From the NCBI RefSeq assembly GCF_021538895.1, contig NZ_JADDRL010000032.1, positions 23,081 to 87,080 of the forward strand: a stretch of 64,000 nt of DNA, given 5' to 3'. Position numbers and translations under genes: made by a program. Positions 53,476-62,340 of this stretch are shown in pieces. Below the pieces are notes generated by a model, which ran no database searches, was not told where the DNA came from, and was given only the letters and a program-made list of their open reading frames with translations. This DNA comes from Streptomyces olivochromogenes. Its GTDB lineage: Bacteria > Actinomycetota > Actinomycetes > Streptomycetales > Streptomycetaceae. Every line of letters begins with the position of its first letter. Position 1 is the stretch's first letter.

Positions 53476-53877
53476 TCAGAGCCAGAGGGGAGTGTTGTGC
53501 ACCGGTTGTGTGGGCGTGGACTGTGGTGACGCTTCGTTCGGCTGGGCGTCGTCGCCCGTGTGGTCGCCGGGGTCCGGTTCCTGTGGTGGCTGCAGGAGGT
53601 GCGCGGAGGAGCTTTCGTGGTAGAGCCGTTCCATCAAAGAGTGTGCGAAGGAGGCGAGGGCGTCGTCGGGCTCGGTCAGGGCGTGGGCGGCAAGCGGACG
53701 CGCCAACTGGGGCCAGGTGGTGAGCATGACGGCGCGAAGGGCCGCTTGTCGCAGTGGCGGTTGGGGGGCGAAGAGCGCTGAGGTCACTGCGTCGGCGACC
53801 TCGCGGCAGTAGCGATCGGGGGCGCATGCGGCGGCGGTGAGGAATTCCCGGTGTCTCAGAGCCTCTGCGTCGGCCAT
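53476..53877 (-). CDS. Hypothetical protein, 133 residues
   Basis: An Ala/Leu-rich helical first part (HREFLTAAACAPDRYCREVA, LRQAALRAVMLTTWPQLARP) is followed by a Pro/Gln/Thr-rich polar tail from about residue 95. It has the look of a coding gene but no family is recognised. Its neighbours are integrase and IS5 fragments, so it may be cargo of a decayed element. Confidence 0.4.
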   Translation of the reverse strand: MADAEALRHREFLTAAACAPDRYCREVADAVTSALFAPQPPLRQAALRAVMLTTWPQLARPLAAHALTEPDDALASFAHSLMERLYHESSSAHLLQPPQEPDPGDHTGDDAQPNEASPQSTPTQPVHNTPLWL

Positions 53878-53904
53878 GGCCCTCTGGTGTGTCTGGGGTT
53901 CGTT

Positions 53905-54103
53905 CGCGCTGACCTCGGCGAAGGCAATGTGCCTCGGCTGGGGAGAATTGGATGATCGCGCCGTCGAGGCTGTGCCAGATCAGCGGGGATGCGCCCGGCC
54001 GATGATTCTCGTGGCCCGCATACCACCAGCCCGCACCGGCGGTGAAGGCGGAGAACTCCTGGGTGCTCAGGGGAGCCTTGAAGGCGACTTTGCGCCGCCG
54101 CAC
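53905..54103 (-). pseudogene. Unidentified protein fragment
   Basis: The frame KVAFKAPLSTQEFSAFTAGA, GWWYAGHENHRPGASPLIWH and DGAIIQFSPAEAHC reads like genuine protein with a WWYAGH motif. It has no start with a ribosome binding site and joins an IS5 piece at its 5' side. Confidence 0.35.
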
Positions 54104-54221
54104 GGTGGCAGTACGCCTCTGGCTGCCCGCCCCGACCTCGCAGCCAGCCCGGCATCGGCAGCAGTGCCCTCACCACCGCCCACTCGGCATCCGGCATTTC
54201 GGTGGGACAGCGGCGCTCGCG
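54102..54221 (-). pseudogene. IS5-type transposase N-terminal scrap
   Basis: RCPTEMPDAEWAVVRALLPM and PGWLRGRGGQPEAYCHR match the opening of a second IS5-group transposase. After CHR the transposase sequence is lost. Confidence 0.6.
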
Positions 54222-54661
54222 TACCCCGGTGTCGCCGGCGTTGCCGAACCGGTGAGTCAGGCAGCCACGAGGAATGGCCGAAGTGGACTCCGCCTCCACG
54301 GCGCCACAGAACCGCGGCAACAGGGCTTCCTGGACGACTCGTTGGCGTAGACACCCTTTGAGCTACCAAGAGGCCCTGCTCTCATGCCCGGGACCGGTCA
54401 CCATCACCCGATCGAGACTCCCGGTCGAGGAACACCGCTCAAGATCGGAACGACAACAAGCTCTCGGACAACAAGCCCACAGACAGCTTGACAACGTCTC
54501 CTTGCAAACGGCCCTACATATCGAGGTCGGGGACTGGCGCGGTGACGTGTAGCGCTCCGTTTCCAGCCCCGACCTTACTCGCCCTGGCCCGCCACCCCCT
54601 TGTCCAGATGCCGTGACCAGCACGGATCCTTGGTCGGCAAGACTTTCGAACCGCCCTGGGC
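54222..54661. other. Spacer downstream of the M1 peptidase
   Basis: No gene or strong hairpin recognised in 440 bp; sequence near 54450-54500 is comparatively AT-rich. Confidence 0.3.
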
Positions 54662-56134
54662 TCAGGGGTGAGCCGGCTTTCCCTTGCTGTGCAGCCAGAC
54701 GTTGAAGATCTTCCGCGTCTCCTTTCCGGATATCTTCTCCGTGAGGGCGATGAACTCCTCGATCGTCGCGTGGCGGTGCTTGTGCTCGGCCGTCCAGGTC
54801 TTGAGGATCTTGAGGAAGGCCTTGTCGCCTACTGCCTGCCGTACCTTGTGCAGCGCCATGGCGCCTCGGTAGTAAACCGGAGGCGCGAAGAGGTCCTTCG
54901 GCTTGCCGGGCTTCGCGGGCGGGAAGGCCCACAACTCGTTGTCCGCAGGGAGCCGGTAGAGGCCGTCGAACCACTGCTGCGTGGTCGCCCGGCCCTCTTC
55001 CTCGTCCCACATCCACATGGCATATGTAGCGAGGCCCTCGTTCAGCCAGATCTGCGACCAGTCGGACAGCCAGACCGAGTCACCGAACCACTGGTGGGCG
55101 TACTCATGGGCCATCACCGTGCTGACCGGCGCCTTGGCGTAGGTCGGACGGCCGATGGTCTCGAGCGCCAGGCCTACCTTCGGGGCGTGGTCGACGATCG
55201 CCCCGGCCGTGTCGACCGGATAGGCGCCGAAGAGCTTCTCGCCCCACTCGACGACCTCGGGGATCCGCCTCAGGATGTCACGCGATGCGGTGCGCTGCCT
55301 GGGGTCGACCGCGTTGACGATCGGCACTCCGGACTCTGTCTTCCCGGTTTGCAGTGTGAACTTTCCGACGGCGAGGGCAGTCTGATAGGGAACGATTTGA
55401 TTATCGTTGTTCCAGCGGAAGGTGTCCTTGCCTGCGCCGGCGCTCTTCTTGCCCAGATAGCGGCCGTTGGAGACTGCGGTCAGGCCGGAGGGCACGGTGA
55501 CCGCGACCTCGTAAGTCGCCGGGTCATGCAGGGTGTTGTTCACCGGGTACCAGGTCATGGCACCGAGTGGCTCACCCATGACCATGGCACCGTCGTCCGT
55601 CGTGACCCATCCGTCAGGCGATTCCTCGGTGGAATCCGGCAGGACTCCCGGTCGCCCGCCGTAGGTGATCGCAACCTTGAAACGCTCGCCCTTGGCTATG
55701 CAGTTGACCGGGGTGATCTCCAGTTCCGTTCCTTTGTGGCGGAATGTGGCCTCCGTGCCGTCGACCATGACTTTCTTGACAGTCAGTCGCGACAGATCGA
55801 GGTTGAAACGCGACAGGTCCTGGGTCGCCTTCGCCGTCATGGTGCTGGTGCCGGACAGCACCGTCTTCCCCTTCGGCTCGACGGCGAGGTCCAGCGCGTA
55901 GTGCAACGCGTCATAGCCCCCATTGCCGGCCTTGGGGAAGAAGGAGTCCTTGACTCCATCCGCACCGGGGGTGCCTTTCACCGGCACCGCTGCAGCCGGG
56001 CTGTCTGTCGATGTGGAGGCCATTGCAACCCCGACTCCAGCCCCGCCGACGGCGAGCCCGGCGACGACTGCCGCGGCCTTCAGCGCCCGTCCGTGCTTCG
56101 TCCGATACTTATGGCGGGAACGCTGTATGAGCAT
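54662..56134 (-). CDS. Secreted M1-family metallopeptidase
   Basis: 490 residues from ATG 56134 (AATGAGG upstream). A signal or anchor (ALKAAAVVAGLAVGGAGVGVA, about 18-39) exports it. The N-terminal beta domain (YDALHYALDLAVEPKGKTV) leads to the zinc site HEYAHQWF (343-350) with Glu366 (LNEGLATY), and Tyr near 418 (PPVYYRGAMALHKV) as transition-state Tyr. The usual GAMEN exopeptidase motif appears as GLALET (321-326), as in many actinomycete M1 proteins. It lacks the long C-terminal helical domain, so it is a compact aminopeptidase. It should release N-terminal residues from extracellular peptides. Confidence 0.9.
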   Translation of the reverse strand: MLIQRSRHKYRTKHGRALKAAAVVAGLAVGGAGVGVAMASTSTDSPAAAVPVKGTPGADGVKDSFFPKAGNGGYDALHYALDLAVEPKGKTVLSGTSTMTAKATQDLSRFNLDLSRLTVKKVMVDGTEATFRHKGTELEITPVNCIAKGERFKVAITYGGRPGVLPDSTEESPDGWVTTDDGAMVMGEPLGAMTWYPVNNTLHDPATYEVAVTVPSGLTAVSNGRYLGKKSAGAGKDTFRWNNDNQIVPYQTALAVGKFTLQTGKTESGVPIVNAVDPRQRTASRDILRRIPEVVEWGEKLFGAYPVDTAGAIVDHAPKVGLALETIGRPTYAKAPVSTVMAHEYAHQWFGDSVWLSDWSQIWLNEGLATYAMWMWDEEEGRATTQQWFDGLYRLPADNELWAFPPAKPGKPKDLFAPPVYYRGAMALHKVRQAVGDKAFLKILKTWTAEHKHRHATIEEFIALTEKISGKETRKIFNVWLHSKGKPAHP

Positions 56135-56610
56135 AGGGGCCTCATTTCTTGAGCGACGGCCTTTCGATCCGGAGCGCCGTCGAATCCGTGTGTCTGGCAG
56201 GCGACTGAGGCCGTGCCACGAGGCGGTCACGCGACAAGGCCCCCTGGCATGCGAACCGGTGACTTCCCCTCTTTCGCTGCACACCACCTGGCGTCGCAGC
56301 TCGGCACTGCCCGACGGGCATCGAGTCAAGAGCCAACTAAAGTCCGACGGATCGGTCCTGGGGAGGATCCCGGGCATGGGCGGATCAGGGAAGGCCGACT
56401 TCCGAGGACGCAGTCACCGCACCATTGCCACCCTGACAGCGCTCCCGGGCGGCTACCGCACCGGGCTGATCCGCCGCCGCGCGCTGGACCTGTACGAGGC
56501 GCTCCCTGCCCAGCACCACCGCGAGGACGCTGGCACGGGAGCTCCGGGACGTCATCGCCTGGGGACTGTAAATCGCTCGTTCGACAGACCAGCCCCACAC
56601 CCAAGAACCG
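56135..56610. other. Upstream region of the M1 peptidase gene
   Basis: No intact gene. A plus-strand stretch (about 56450-56610) may belong to the integrase remnant that follows, but its frame is broken. Confidence 0.3.
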
Positions 56611-56790
56611 CGGAAGTATCTGTCGGCGGCGAGGAATTACATGGCGGCGTCGCTGTGGCGTCGGGTGGGGCTCGGGTTGAACGAGTTGGTGATGCTCGAT
56701 GTCAGTGACTGATGCCCGGACCTGGGCGCCTTCGGCAAGCTGCATGTCCGCTACGGCAGGGGAGCCGGGGGCCGCGGGCCTCGGACGCGG
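56611..56790 (+). pseudogene. Tyrosine recombinase core fragment
   Basis: RKYLSAARNYMAASLWRRVG, LNELVMLDVSD, a stop codon, then DLGAFGKLHVRYGRGAGGRG and PRTRW: the catalytic-core start of a Streptomyces XerC-like integrase, interrupted by TGA at 56710 and cut off afterwards. Confidence 0.65.
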
Positions 56791-57055
56791 TGGCTCTGTT
56801 CCTGAGTTGTGGGATCAGGCACACATTCCGTGAGGGCGATCACTGGGATCCCTGTGACGTCGCGTCATGTGGGCACGTGGTGCGAGGCGATGACCTCATA
56901 GCGGTGCTGTCTCTGCACTTCAGCGCGGTGCTGGTGGGCGGGTGTTCCTTGCGTGCGGGACGGTTCGAGTCTCGGCCAGGACTCGGGACCAGAGTGTGCC
57001 GTGCCCGGATTGCACGGTTCGTTCGAGCCGGGTGCACAGCACGTACGAACGGCGC

Positions 57056-57560
57056 AGGTTTACGAAGCGAACTGAGAGTGACAGGTGCTGATCAGCCGGT
57101 CGAGGCTGGGTGATGGGTGTTCAGGCGAGTGAACCCTTGCCTGTCTGTCAGGCCCTATGACGCGTCCGACGGCAGGCTACTCAGATCGAGGACATCGGCC
57201 GCTGCTGGGGGCTGGATGTCCACGTGGTGGTTGAAGCCGCTGAACTTCCTGACGGTGTGGTAGTGAAGTTCTTGGTAGTCGATCCTCAGCAGATACGGTT
57301 TGCCCCCGGCAACTATGGAGAAGGTGCAGACGTCCGGTTTGCCGTCGAGCTCGGTCAATGTGCCCTTCGTAGCCTTGCCTTCGGTCAATGACGAGAATGG
57401 CCAGGGGCAGTCGACGAGGTTGTCTGCTCCCTTTGCCGCGCTCGCGGGGCTCTTCAGCCAAGGTTTGTGCCGCATCGCGGGGACCGTCGTCCGCCCCCCA
57501 CTGCTCGAGGTCCGCATCGTTGGGGTGGATGTAGTCCGTCTTGCCGATCCGGATCTGCTC
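57056..57560. repeat. Segmental duplication, copy 2 (deleted version)
   Basis: About 90% or more identical by eye to 35543-36095, in the same orientation, but with about 48 bp missing inside the coding part. Both ends coincide sharply with loss of similarity (CAGGTTTACG at the left, GATCTGCTCC at the right), and the right end lies inside a trypco1 gene. Confidence 0.85.
57155..57517 (-). pseudogene. Truncated copy of the 35.6-kb lipoprotein
   Basis: The frame VPAMRHKPWLKSPASAAKGA, DNLVDCPWPFSS, YLLRIDYQELHYHTVRKFSG and ADVLDLSSLPSDAS matches the C-terminal half of the protein at 35642-36376. The signal peptide and lipobox are absent and an internal stretch is deleted, so it is non-functional. 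Confidence 0.8.
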
Positions 57561-57564
57561 CGAC

Positions 57565-57711
57565 CCGTCCGTGCCCGGCGCCCGCGACCGGCACAAGAGG
57601 AGCAGAGCCGGGTGTCGCCCCTGCGGTCGCTGAGTCGGCCAGCGGACTGGGGAACACCTCCAGCAGCACAGCCTGGCCGTCGTCGAAGGTGAACTCCACA
57701 AATTCCCCCAT
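57565..57711 (-). pseudogene. trypco1 (CU044_2847-like) N-terminal fragment
   Basis: From ATG 57711 the frame reads MGEFVEFTFDDGQAVLLEVF, the opening of trypsin-co-occurring domain 1 proteins. After about 48 codons it runs into the duplicated lipoprotein segment in a mixed frame. The remaining roughly 70 residues of the domain are missing. trypco1 proteins accompany trypsin-like proteases in predicted conflict systems. Confidence 0.55.
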
Positions 57712-58445
57712 GGCCCCAAGTACGGCAGCCACAGGACTACTTGACCGCAAGAACCGTCGGCTTCGGCACGGATTTGGTGGCAAGGCAGTGCCGTGCGCCG
57801 AGTCCACTGTCGGCCTCGCTGTGCGCGGCGGGCCAGTGCGAAATGAGCAGTCCGGGGCAAGTATTTAACGAATCTGGAGATTTGGTCGCTGAATGATCCA
57901 TTCCTCTAGAGCGGCTGCCTGGGCGTATCCGCAGGTCACCGTGCCCTTTGGGCGTGGTCGGCGACCCCGGCATCCCCCTCTGCACCCCCACCAACAGCGC
58001 TACCCAGGGAGAAGGAAGGGGAGGGCGGTGTTGTGGTGGCGCGGCCGCGGGCTCGGACGGCCATCCAGGGTGTTGCGCGTCGGCGGGGCCTCCGCGCGCC
58101 AGTGCCGGGCAGCCGGGCCGACATGCGGCCCCGGGTACCCGGACCGGGTCCCTGATCCGCAGTCGGCTGCCCTGCCTGGACTATGTCGGCGGGGCTGGTG
58201 GTCGGTTGGCGTGCCACCGGTTTCACATGCGTGTCCGCGGCCGCCGTGCCCTCCCAGAGCCGTCCACCGGCTACGTGACCGCCCTGGTCGCAGTCATCAA
58301 CGAGTGGCTATGACCAGCGCTCCTGCACTTCGCCGTGAGCTACTGCGACGCGCGCGGCGCGGGGATCAGCGCGTCGGTGTCCGTCCGCCGTGATGCCCGT
58401 GTCGCGCTGCCTGAGCCGATCGCGCCGGCTTGGCGCAGTCACCCA
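57712..58445. other. Spacer without a recognisable gene
   Basis: About 730 bp. The promoter of the former trypco1 gene should be near 57712-57800. One plus-strand frame ends protein-like (PSTGYVTALVAVINEWL, stop near 58313), but no start or family is evident. Confidence 0.3.
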
Positions 58446-59063
58446 TCACAAGGTCAGCCCGGCGTGCAGGTCGTCTGCGAAGCCGGCCGTGTCCGTGAGT
58501 CCGAAGGCCACGCGCTGGAGCAGGAATCCGTGCAGCAGCCCCATCACCACGCGGGCTCCGCGGTCCGGGTCCACGGCGGCGGGCACCGCGCCCGCGGCAT
58601 GGCCGCGGCGCAGCGCGTCGGCGATACTGGCGCGGACCTTCTCGAAGCCCTCCGTAGCCGGGCCACGCACCTCGTCGTTGCGCAGCACCTCCGACCACGC
58701 CTGCACGACGCAGCGCAGCAGCTCGTCGACTGGGACCGTGTACCCCGCTGCGTCGTGCACCGTCTCGCCGCTGATCGTGTCGAGCGCGGCGGCCACCAGT
58801 TCCGCGACGGTCGGGGCGTCTGTGTTGTCGGCCAGCCGCTCGACCGGTTCGAAGATCAGCCGGAACGCGTCGCCCGCAATAGCGAGGATGATCTCCTCCT
58901 TGCTCGTGAAGTAGCGGTAGGGCGCGCCGGCCGAGACGCCCGCCTCCGCGGCGATGTCCGGCATCGAGGTCTGGTGGAACCCGTCGCGGGAGAAGCAGCG
59001 GCGGGCCGCCGCGACGATTTCGGCGCGCTTGGCCTCGCGACGCTCGGCAGTGAGGCGCGGCAT
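58446..59063 (-). CDS. TetR family regulator
   Basis: 205 residues from ATG 59063 (GGAAGGGGG upstream). HTH: AEIVAAARRCFSRDGFHQTS then DIAAEAGVSAGAPYRYFTSK. The ligand domain ends VVMGLLHGFLLQRVAFGL, typical of TetR_C groups. It is divergent from the dihydroxyphthalate decarboxylase-like gene, and the 132-bp interval holds two copies of a 14-mer operator candidate. Confidence 0.88.
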   Translation of the reverse strand: MPRLTAERREAKRAEIVAAARRCFSRDGFHQTSMPDIAAEAGVSAGAPYRYFTSKEEIILAIAGDAFRLIFEPVERLADNTDAPTVAELVAAALDTISGETVHDAAGYTVPVDELLRCVVQAWSEVLRNDEVRGPATEGFEKVRASIADALRRGHAAGAVPAAVDPDRGARVVMGLLHGFLLQRVAFGLTDTAGFADDLHAGLTL

Positions 59064-59086
59064 GGTCGCCCCCTTCCTCTTCATCG

Positions 59087-59100
59087 TGAACAAGTATTCA
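59087..59100. promoter_or_regulatory. TetR operator candidate, copy 1
   Basis: TGAACAAGTATTCA, a 4-bp-arm palindrome, 23 bases before the TetR start, where binding would autorepress. It shares 10 of 14 bases with the site at 59138-59151. Confidence 0.55.
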
Positions 59101-59102
59101 TC

Positions 59103-59131
59103 TTGACGGCTCGGCCACTACGGGATCAATA
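59103..59131 (+). promoter_or_regulatory. Possible promoter of the DHP-decarboxylase-like gene
   Basis: TTGACG (59103-59108), 17-base spacer, TCAATA (59126-59131). The -10 match is weak, but the AT-rich AATATAAAA lies right there. The second operator copy begins seven bases downstream. Confidence 0.4.
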
Positions 59132-59137
59132 TAAAAG

Positions 59138-59151
59138 TGAACGATCATTTA
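59138..59151. promoter_or_regulatory. TetR operator candidate, copy 2
   Basis: TGAACGATCATTTA, the second copy of the 14-mer (consensus TGAACRAKYATTYA). It lies just downstream of the possible -10 of the divergent gene, a typical repressor position. Confidence 0.55.
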
Positions 59152-59195
59152 CGGAAGCGGACCACTCCACGGACTCCTGGAGGGGAGATCCACTG

Positions 59196-60188
59196 ATGAG
59201 TACCAAGCTGAGCATCGGCGTCTACACCTACGAGCACACCGAGGCACTGTTCGACGGCCGGGTCGCGGTCGACGGGGTGGATGCGGTGTTCGAGACGGCA
59301 TCCCTCGTGTCGGACATCTTCCGTCGTAACGTCGAGGGGCACTACGACCTCGCCGAGTTCGGTCTCACCTACTTCCTGCGCACCTTCGACCTCGACGATG
59401 CGCCGTTCCTGGCGCTGCCGATCCTGCCCAACCGCAACTTCCGCCATTCGTCGATCTTCGTGAACACCGCCAGCGGGGTCGAGAAGCCGCAGGACCTCGC
59501 CGGCAGGACCGTCGGCGAGTTCGCGCTCTACGGCCACGACGCCGGGATCTGGCCGAAGGGCATCCTGTCGGACGAGTACGGCGTGACCCCCGACCAGTGC
59601 CGCTGGGTCATCGGCGGCACCAACTACCCCATCCCCGCCTTCGACTGGCTCCCGCAGCCCGTCCCGGACGGCGTCGACGTGCGCCGAGCGGAGGACGGTC
59701 AGACCCTGGGCGCCATGCTCGAATCCGGCGAAATCGACGCACTGATCTCCGTCGACGTGCCGCAGGCGGTGCTGGACGGCTCCCCGAAGGTCGCCCGCCT
59801 GTTCCCCGACTACCAGGCCGTGGAACGTGACTACTACCGCCGCACCGGGATCTTCCCCCCGATGCACATCATCGCGATCCGCAGGGAACTGGCACATCGA
59901 CCGGGCCTCGCAAGGGCCGTCTACGACGCCTTCACGCAAGCCAAGAGGCTCGCCGAGCGGAAGTACCTCGACGACGCCGCGAAGCAGCACATGGGCGTCA
60001 TCACACCGTGGTTCAGCGCGCTGTTCGAGGAGAACCGTCGGCTGCTCGGCGACGACTGGTGGCCCTACGGGATCGCCGCGAACCGCAAGGCCATCGACAC
60101 CTTCCTGCGCTACCACCACGAGCAGGGCCTGTCCAAGCGCCAGCTGACGTGCGAGGACATCTTCGTGCCGGAACTCCTCGACACCTGA
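59196..60188 (+). CDS. 4,5-dihydroxyphthalate decarboxylase-like protein (PBP-II fold)
   Basis: 330 residues from ATG 59196, with GGAGGGGAG eight bases upstream. KLSIGVYTYEHTEALFDGRV, DIFRRNVEGHYDLAEFGLTY, LPILPNRNFRHSSIFVN, LAGRTVGEFALYGHDAGIWP and WWPYGIAANRKAIDTFLRYH are the blocks of the cytoplasmic dihydroxyphthalate decarboxylase/PBP-II enzyme group. There is no signal peptide, so this is an enzyme rather than a transport receptor. It would decarboxylate an aromatic acid. Control by the divergent TetR is strongly suggested by the paired operators. Confidence 0.8.
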   Translation: MSTKLSIGVYTYEHTEALFDGRVAVDGVDAVFETASLVSDIFRRNVEGHYDLAEFGLTYFLRTFDLDDAPFLALPILPNRNFRHSSIFVNTASGVEKPQDLAGRTVGEFALYGHDAGIWPKGILSDEYGVTPDQCRWVIGGTNYPIPAFDWLPQPVPDGVDVRRAEDGQTLGAMLESGEIDALISVDVPQAVLDGSPKVARLFPDYQAVERDYYRRTGIFPPMHIIAIRRELAHRPGLARAVYDAFTQAKRLAERKYLDDAAKQHMGVITPWFSALFEENRRLLGDDWWPYGIAANRKAIDTFLRYHHEQGLSKRQLTCEDIFVPELLDT

Positions 60189-60283
60189 GTCGAGCGGCAA
60201 CGACCCGATCGATCCCTGAGCCCGACAGCTGACCTGCCCGGTTCGTGCTCGCTGTGGTTCTGCTGCCTCCTACGATCCGGTGC

Positions 60284-60720
60284 ATGCTGGATCCCGAGCT
60301 GCTGGAACGGATTACCGTGCGCCGTGCGGAACTGGACGAACTCGAAGAACTGCTGGTCAAACAGCTGGCGGAAGTGCGGGCCGAGCGGGACGAACTCGTC
60401 GGCGCTGAATGTGTCCTTGAACGGATGGCCGGGCAACTCGCCGAAGAATACGGCTGGGCCCGGCCGATACCCGGTCAGGCGGGAGGCCGGGCGGTGATGC
60501 TGATCCCGCACCGCGGGTGGCGGAGGATTCGCTCCCGCCGGACTACCAGCGCATCCTCGCCGCCGTACGGCAGGCCACCGGACCAGTCATGGCCCGCGAG
60601 GTCGGCGAGGTGGTGGGGGTGGACGTCAGCATGCGGTCCAAGCTGGAACCGCTGCGCAGCAAGCTGGTCAGGCTTGTCGATCGCGGCTGGCTGCCAGCGC
60701 TCCCTGCCATCCAGGCGCGC
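60284..60720 (+). pseudogene. Conserved hypothetical protein, frameshifted
   Basis: From ATG 60284: LLERITVRRAELDELEELLV, KQLAEVRAERDELVGAECVL (coiled coil), then after a shift near 60512: DSLPPDYQRILAAVRQATGP, VGVDVSMRSKLEPLRSKLVR and LVDRGWLP (winged-helix-like). Full-length versions are common small Streptomyces proteins of unknown function, often beside insertion sequences. Confidence 0.6.
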
Positions 60721-60733
60721 CGGCCATGCCCTT

Positions 60734-60928
60734 TCAGTGCGGGAGGTATGCGCTCACCAGGAGGGTATCGGCGGTGCGCTGCTCACCGCTTGTGGCAGGC
60801 AGTACGTTGGCAGCCATCCCGGTGAACCCGGCCTTGGCGAGCAGCTTGCCCAGCACATCAGGATTGGTTCCGGGCACCGTGCCGGCGGTGACGAGCAGCA
60901 GCTCTTCGGCGGCGGCAGACGACTTCAT
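60734..60928 (-). pseudogene. Possible C-terminal protein fragment
   Basis: The frame AAEELLLVTAGTVPGTNPDV, LGKLLAKAGFTGMAANVLPA and TADTLLVSAYLPH resembles the end of a methyltransferase-like protein but is too short for assignment. Confidence 0.3.
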
Positions 60929-61017
60929 GGAGACAGCCTCTGAAGGGCACAAGGCGAGGCGGGTTGGAAACGCCCGGAACCCCACCTCGGAGGCTGCAGG
61001 TGGCGGCGTGCAGTCGG

Positions 61018-61731
61018 TCAGCGGTGCTGCGCGCTGCTCAACCGGTCGACCTGTTTCTTGAGGAGGGCGAGAGGGAACCTCGCCTTCTTGCCCACGTTCA
61101 GCTTTTCGAAGCTCGCCGTCGTGTCGCCGACTCGGACGAAGACATGGTGCTCATCTCGCAGTCCGCGTCCTTCTGGCAGCTGCGAGCTCAGGTGAAAACT
61201 CAGGGCTTCGTCCCCGACGTCGGGGGCCGTGTCCAACGTGATCTTGGCGCTGAACTTTCCAGTCCAGCCAACCCCGGTGTAGGACTTGCACGTTTTGAGT
61301 GCGTCCTGCAGTTGACGGAACGCCATCTGCGCCTTCGCGTCCTCGTACGAAGCGAGTGTGGAGCCGCCTCCCCAGATGTCGCCCTTCCAGTTGAAGATCT
61401 GGAACACGACAGCGGAGGCGGTTTCGGCGTTGAGCACGTCGAGAGCTGTCTGGCACGAGGCGTCGGAGACCGGCGGGAAGGTTCGTTGCTCGCTCGTCGG
61501 AACAGGATCCTGGATCGGCGCGCTGTGAGCGCGGGGCACCTCGTTGGCCTTCAAGGCGAGAACCTTCAACTGCTCAGACGTCAGCGGAGGTCTAGAGGTT
61601 CTTGAAGGTGTTGCCGTTGTCGCAGACGCCGATGATTGGCTTCCCTCTGTGGCCGAACAGCCGGACATGACGAGTGCCCCGGCAACCATCGCCGTATGTG
61701 CCGGTATCCATCGCTTCATCAACGCAGCCAT
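61018..61731 (-). CDS. Lipoprotein with PknH-like extracellular domain (tentative)
   Basis: 237 residues. The signal PAHTAMVAGALVMSGC places a lipidated Cys near residue 25, followed by a Ser/Thr-rich linker of about 25 residues. The domain begins LTSEQLKVLALKANEVP and includes ASCQTALDVLNAE and LKTCKSYTGVGWTGKFSAKI, with paired cysteines as in PknH-like sensor domains of actinobacteria; the final third is an alpha/beta segment (HHVFVRVGDTTASFEKLNVG). Function unknown; it is anchored outside the membrane. ATG 61731 has GGGGGC upstream; 61719 is an alternative. Confidence 0.75.
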   Translation of the reverse strand: MAALMKRWIPAHTAMVAGALVMSGCSATEGSQSSASATTATPSRTSRPPLTSEQLKVLALKANEVPRAHSAPIQDPVPTSEQRTFPPVSDASCQTALDVLNAETASAVVFQIFNWKGDIWGGGSTLASYEDAKAQMAFRQLQDALKTCKSYTGVGWTGKFSAKITLDTAPDVGDEALSFHLSSQLPEGRGLRDEHHVFVRVGDTTASFEKLNVGKKARFPLALLKKQVDRLSSAQHR

Positions 61732-62340
61732 GCCTGCCCCCGATCCATTTGTAAGAGACGGGCAGACGCTAGCCGTAGCGGCCGGCGGGCGTCATATCCT
61801 TTGTCATTCGGTGATGGGCGGCGGTGTTCTGTCAGTTGGCGGCCGTGTGGGTGTCGGTTGGTGTTGTTGCTGGTGGGTGTCTGGTCTTCTGGGTTTTTGC
61901 TGACGTTGCTGCGATGTGCGTGGTGGCAGGTTTGTGGTTTGAGTGCTGTCGGTCTGCTGCGGTGTCTATGGGTCTGCTGTTGGTCGGTAGCTCTCTCTGA
62001 GTTGTGAACAGTCGAGCTCATGGCAGCCGGCCGACCTCCAGAAGGGCCCGTCGCGGCAGCGGCCTGGTCGCTCCATGACAGCCATGATCAAGACTGCGGT
62101 GGGGCGCGATCAGGGACTACCCCCTCGACCTGGCTGACGCCTACCCAGTGCCACCAACGCACCCATTCACACCCGCTGCACCGCGCTCGGCACGTGCGGC
62201 GGTCAGAGTTCGGCCACGACGGCGAGAAGGCCGGGGAACGTGCCGCGACCCTTGTGGCGATGGGGCAGCAGCAGACGCGTCTCCGCCGTGGAGGCTGACG
62301 CCGCCCTCGGGGCAAACCGTGGCCACTGTGGAACGGGGGG
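61732..62340. other. Spacer with a strongly G/T-skewed segment
   Basis: No intact gene. From about 61835 to 61995 the plus strand is built almost only of G and T with few A or C (repeated TGGTG, TGTTGTTGCTGG, TGGGTGTCTGG), unlike the rest of the window. No phase or tandem unit is strict. From 62020 to 62340 composition returns to normal with no gene recognised. Confidence 0.5.
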
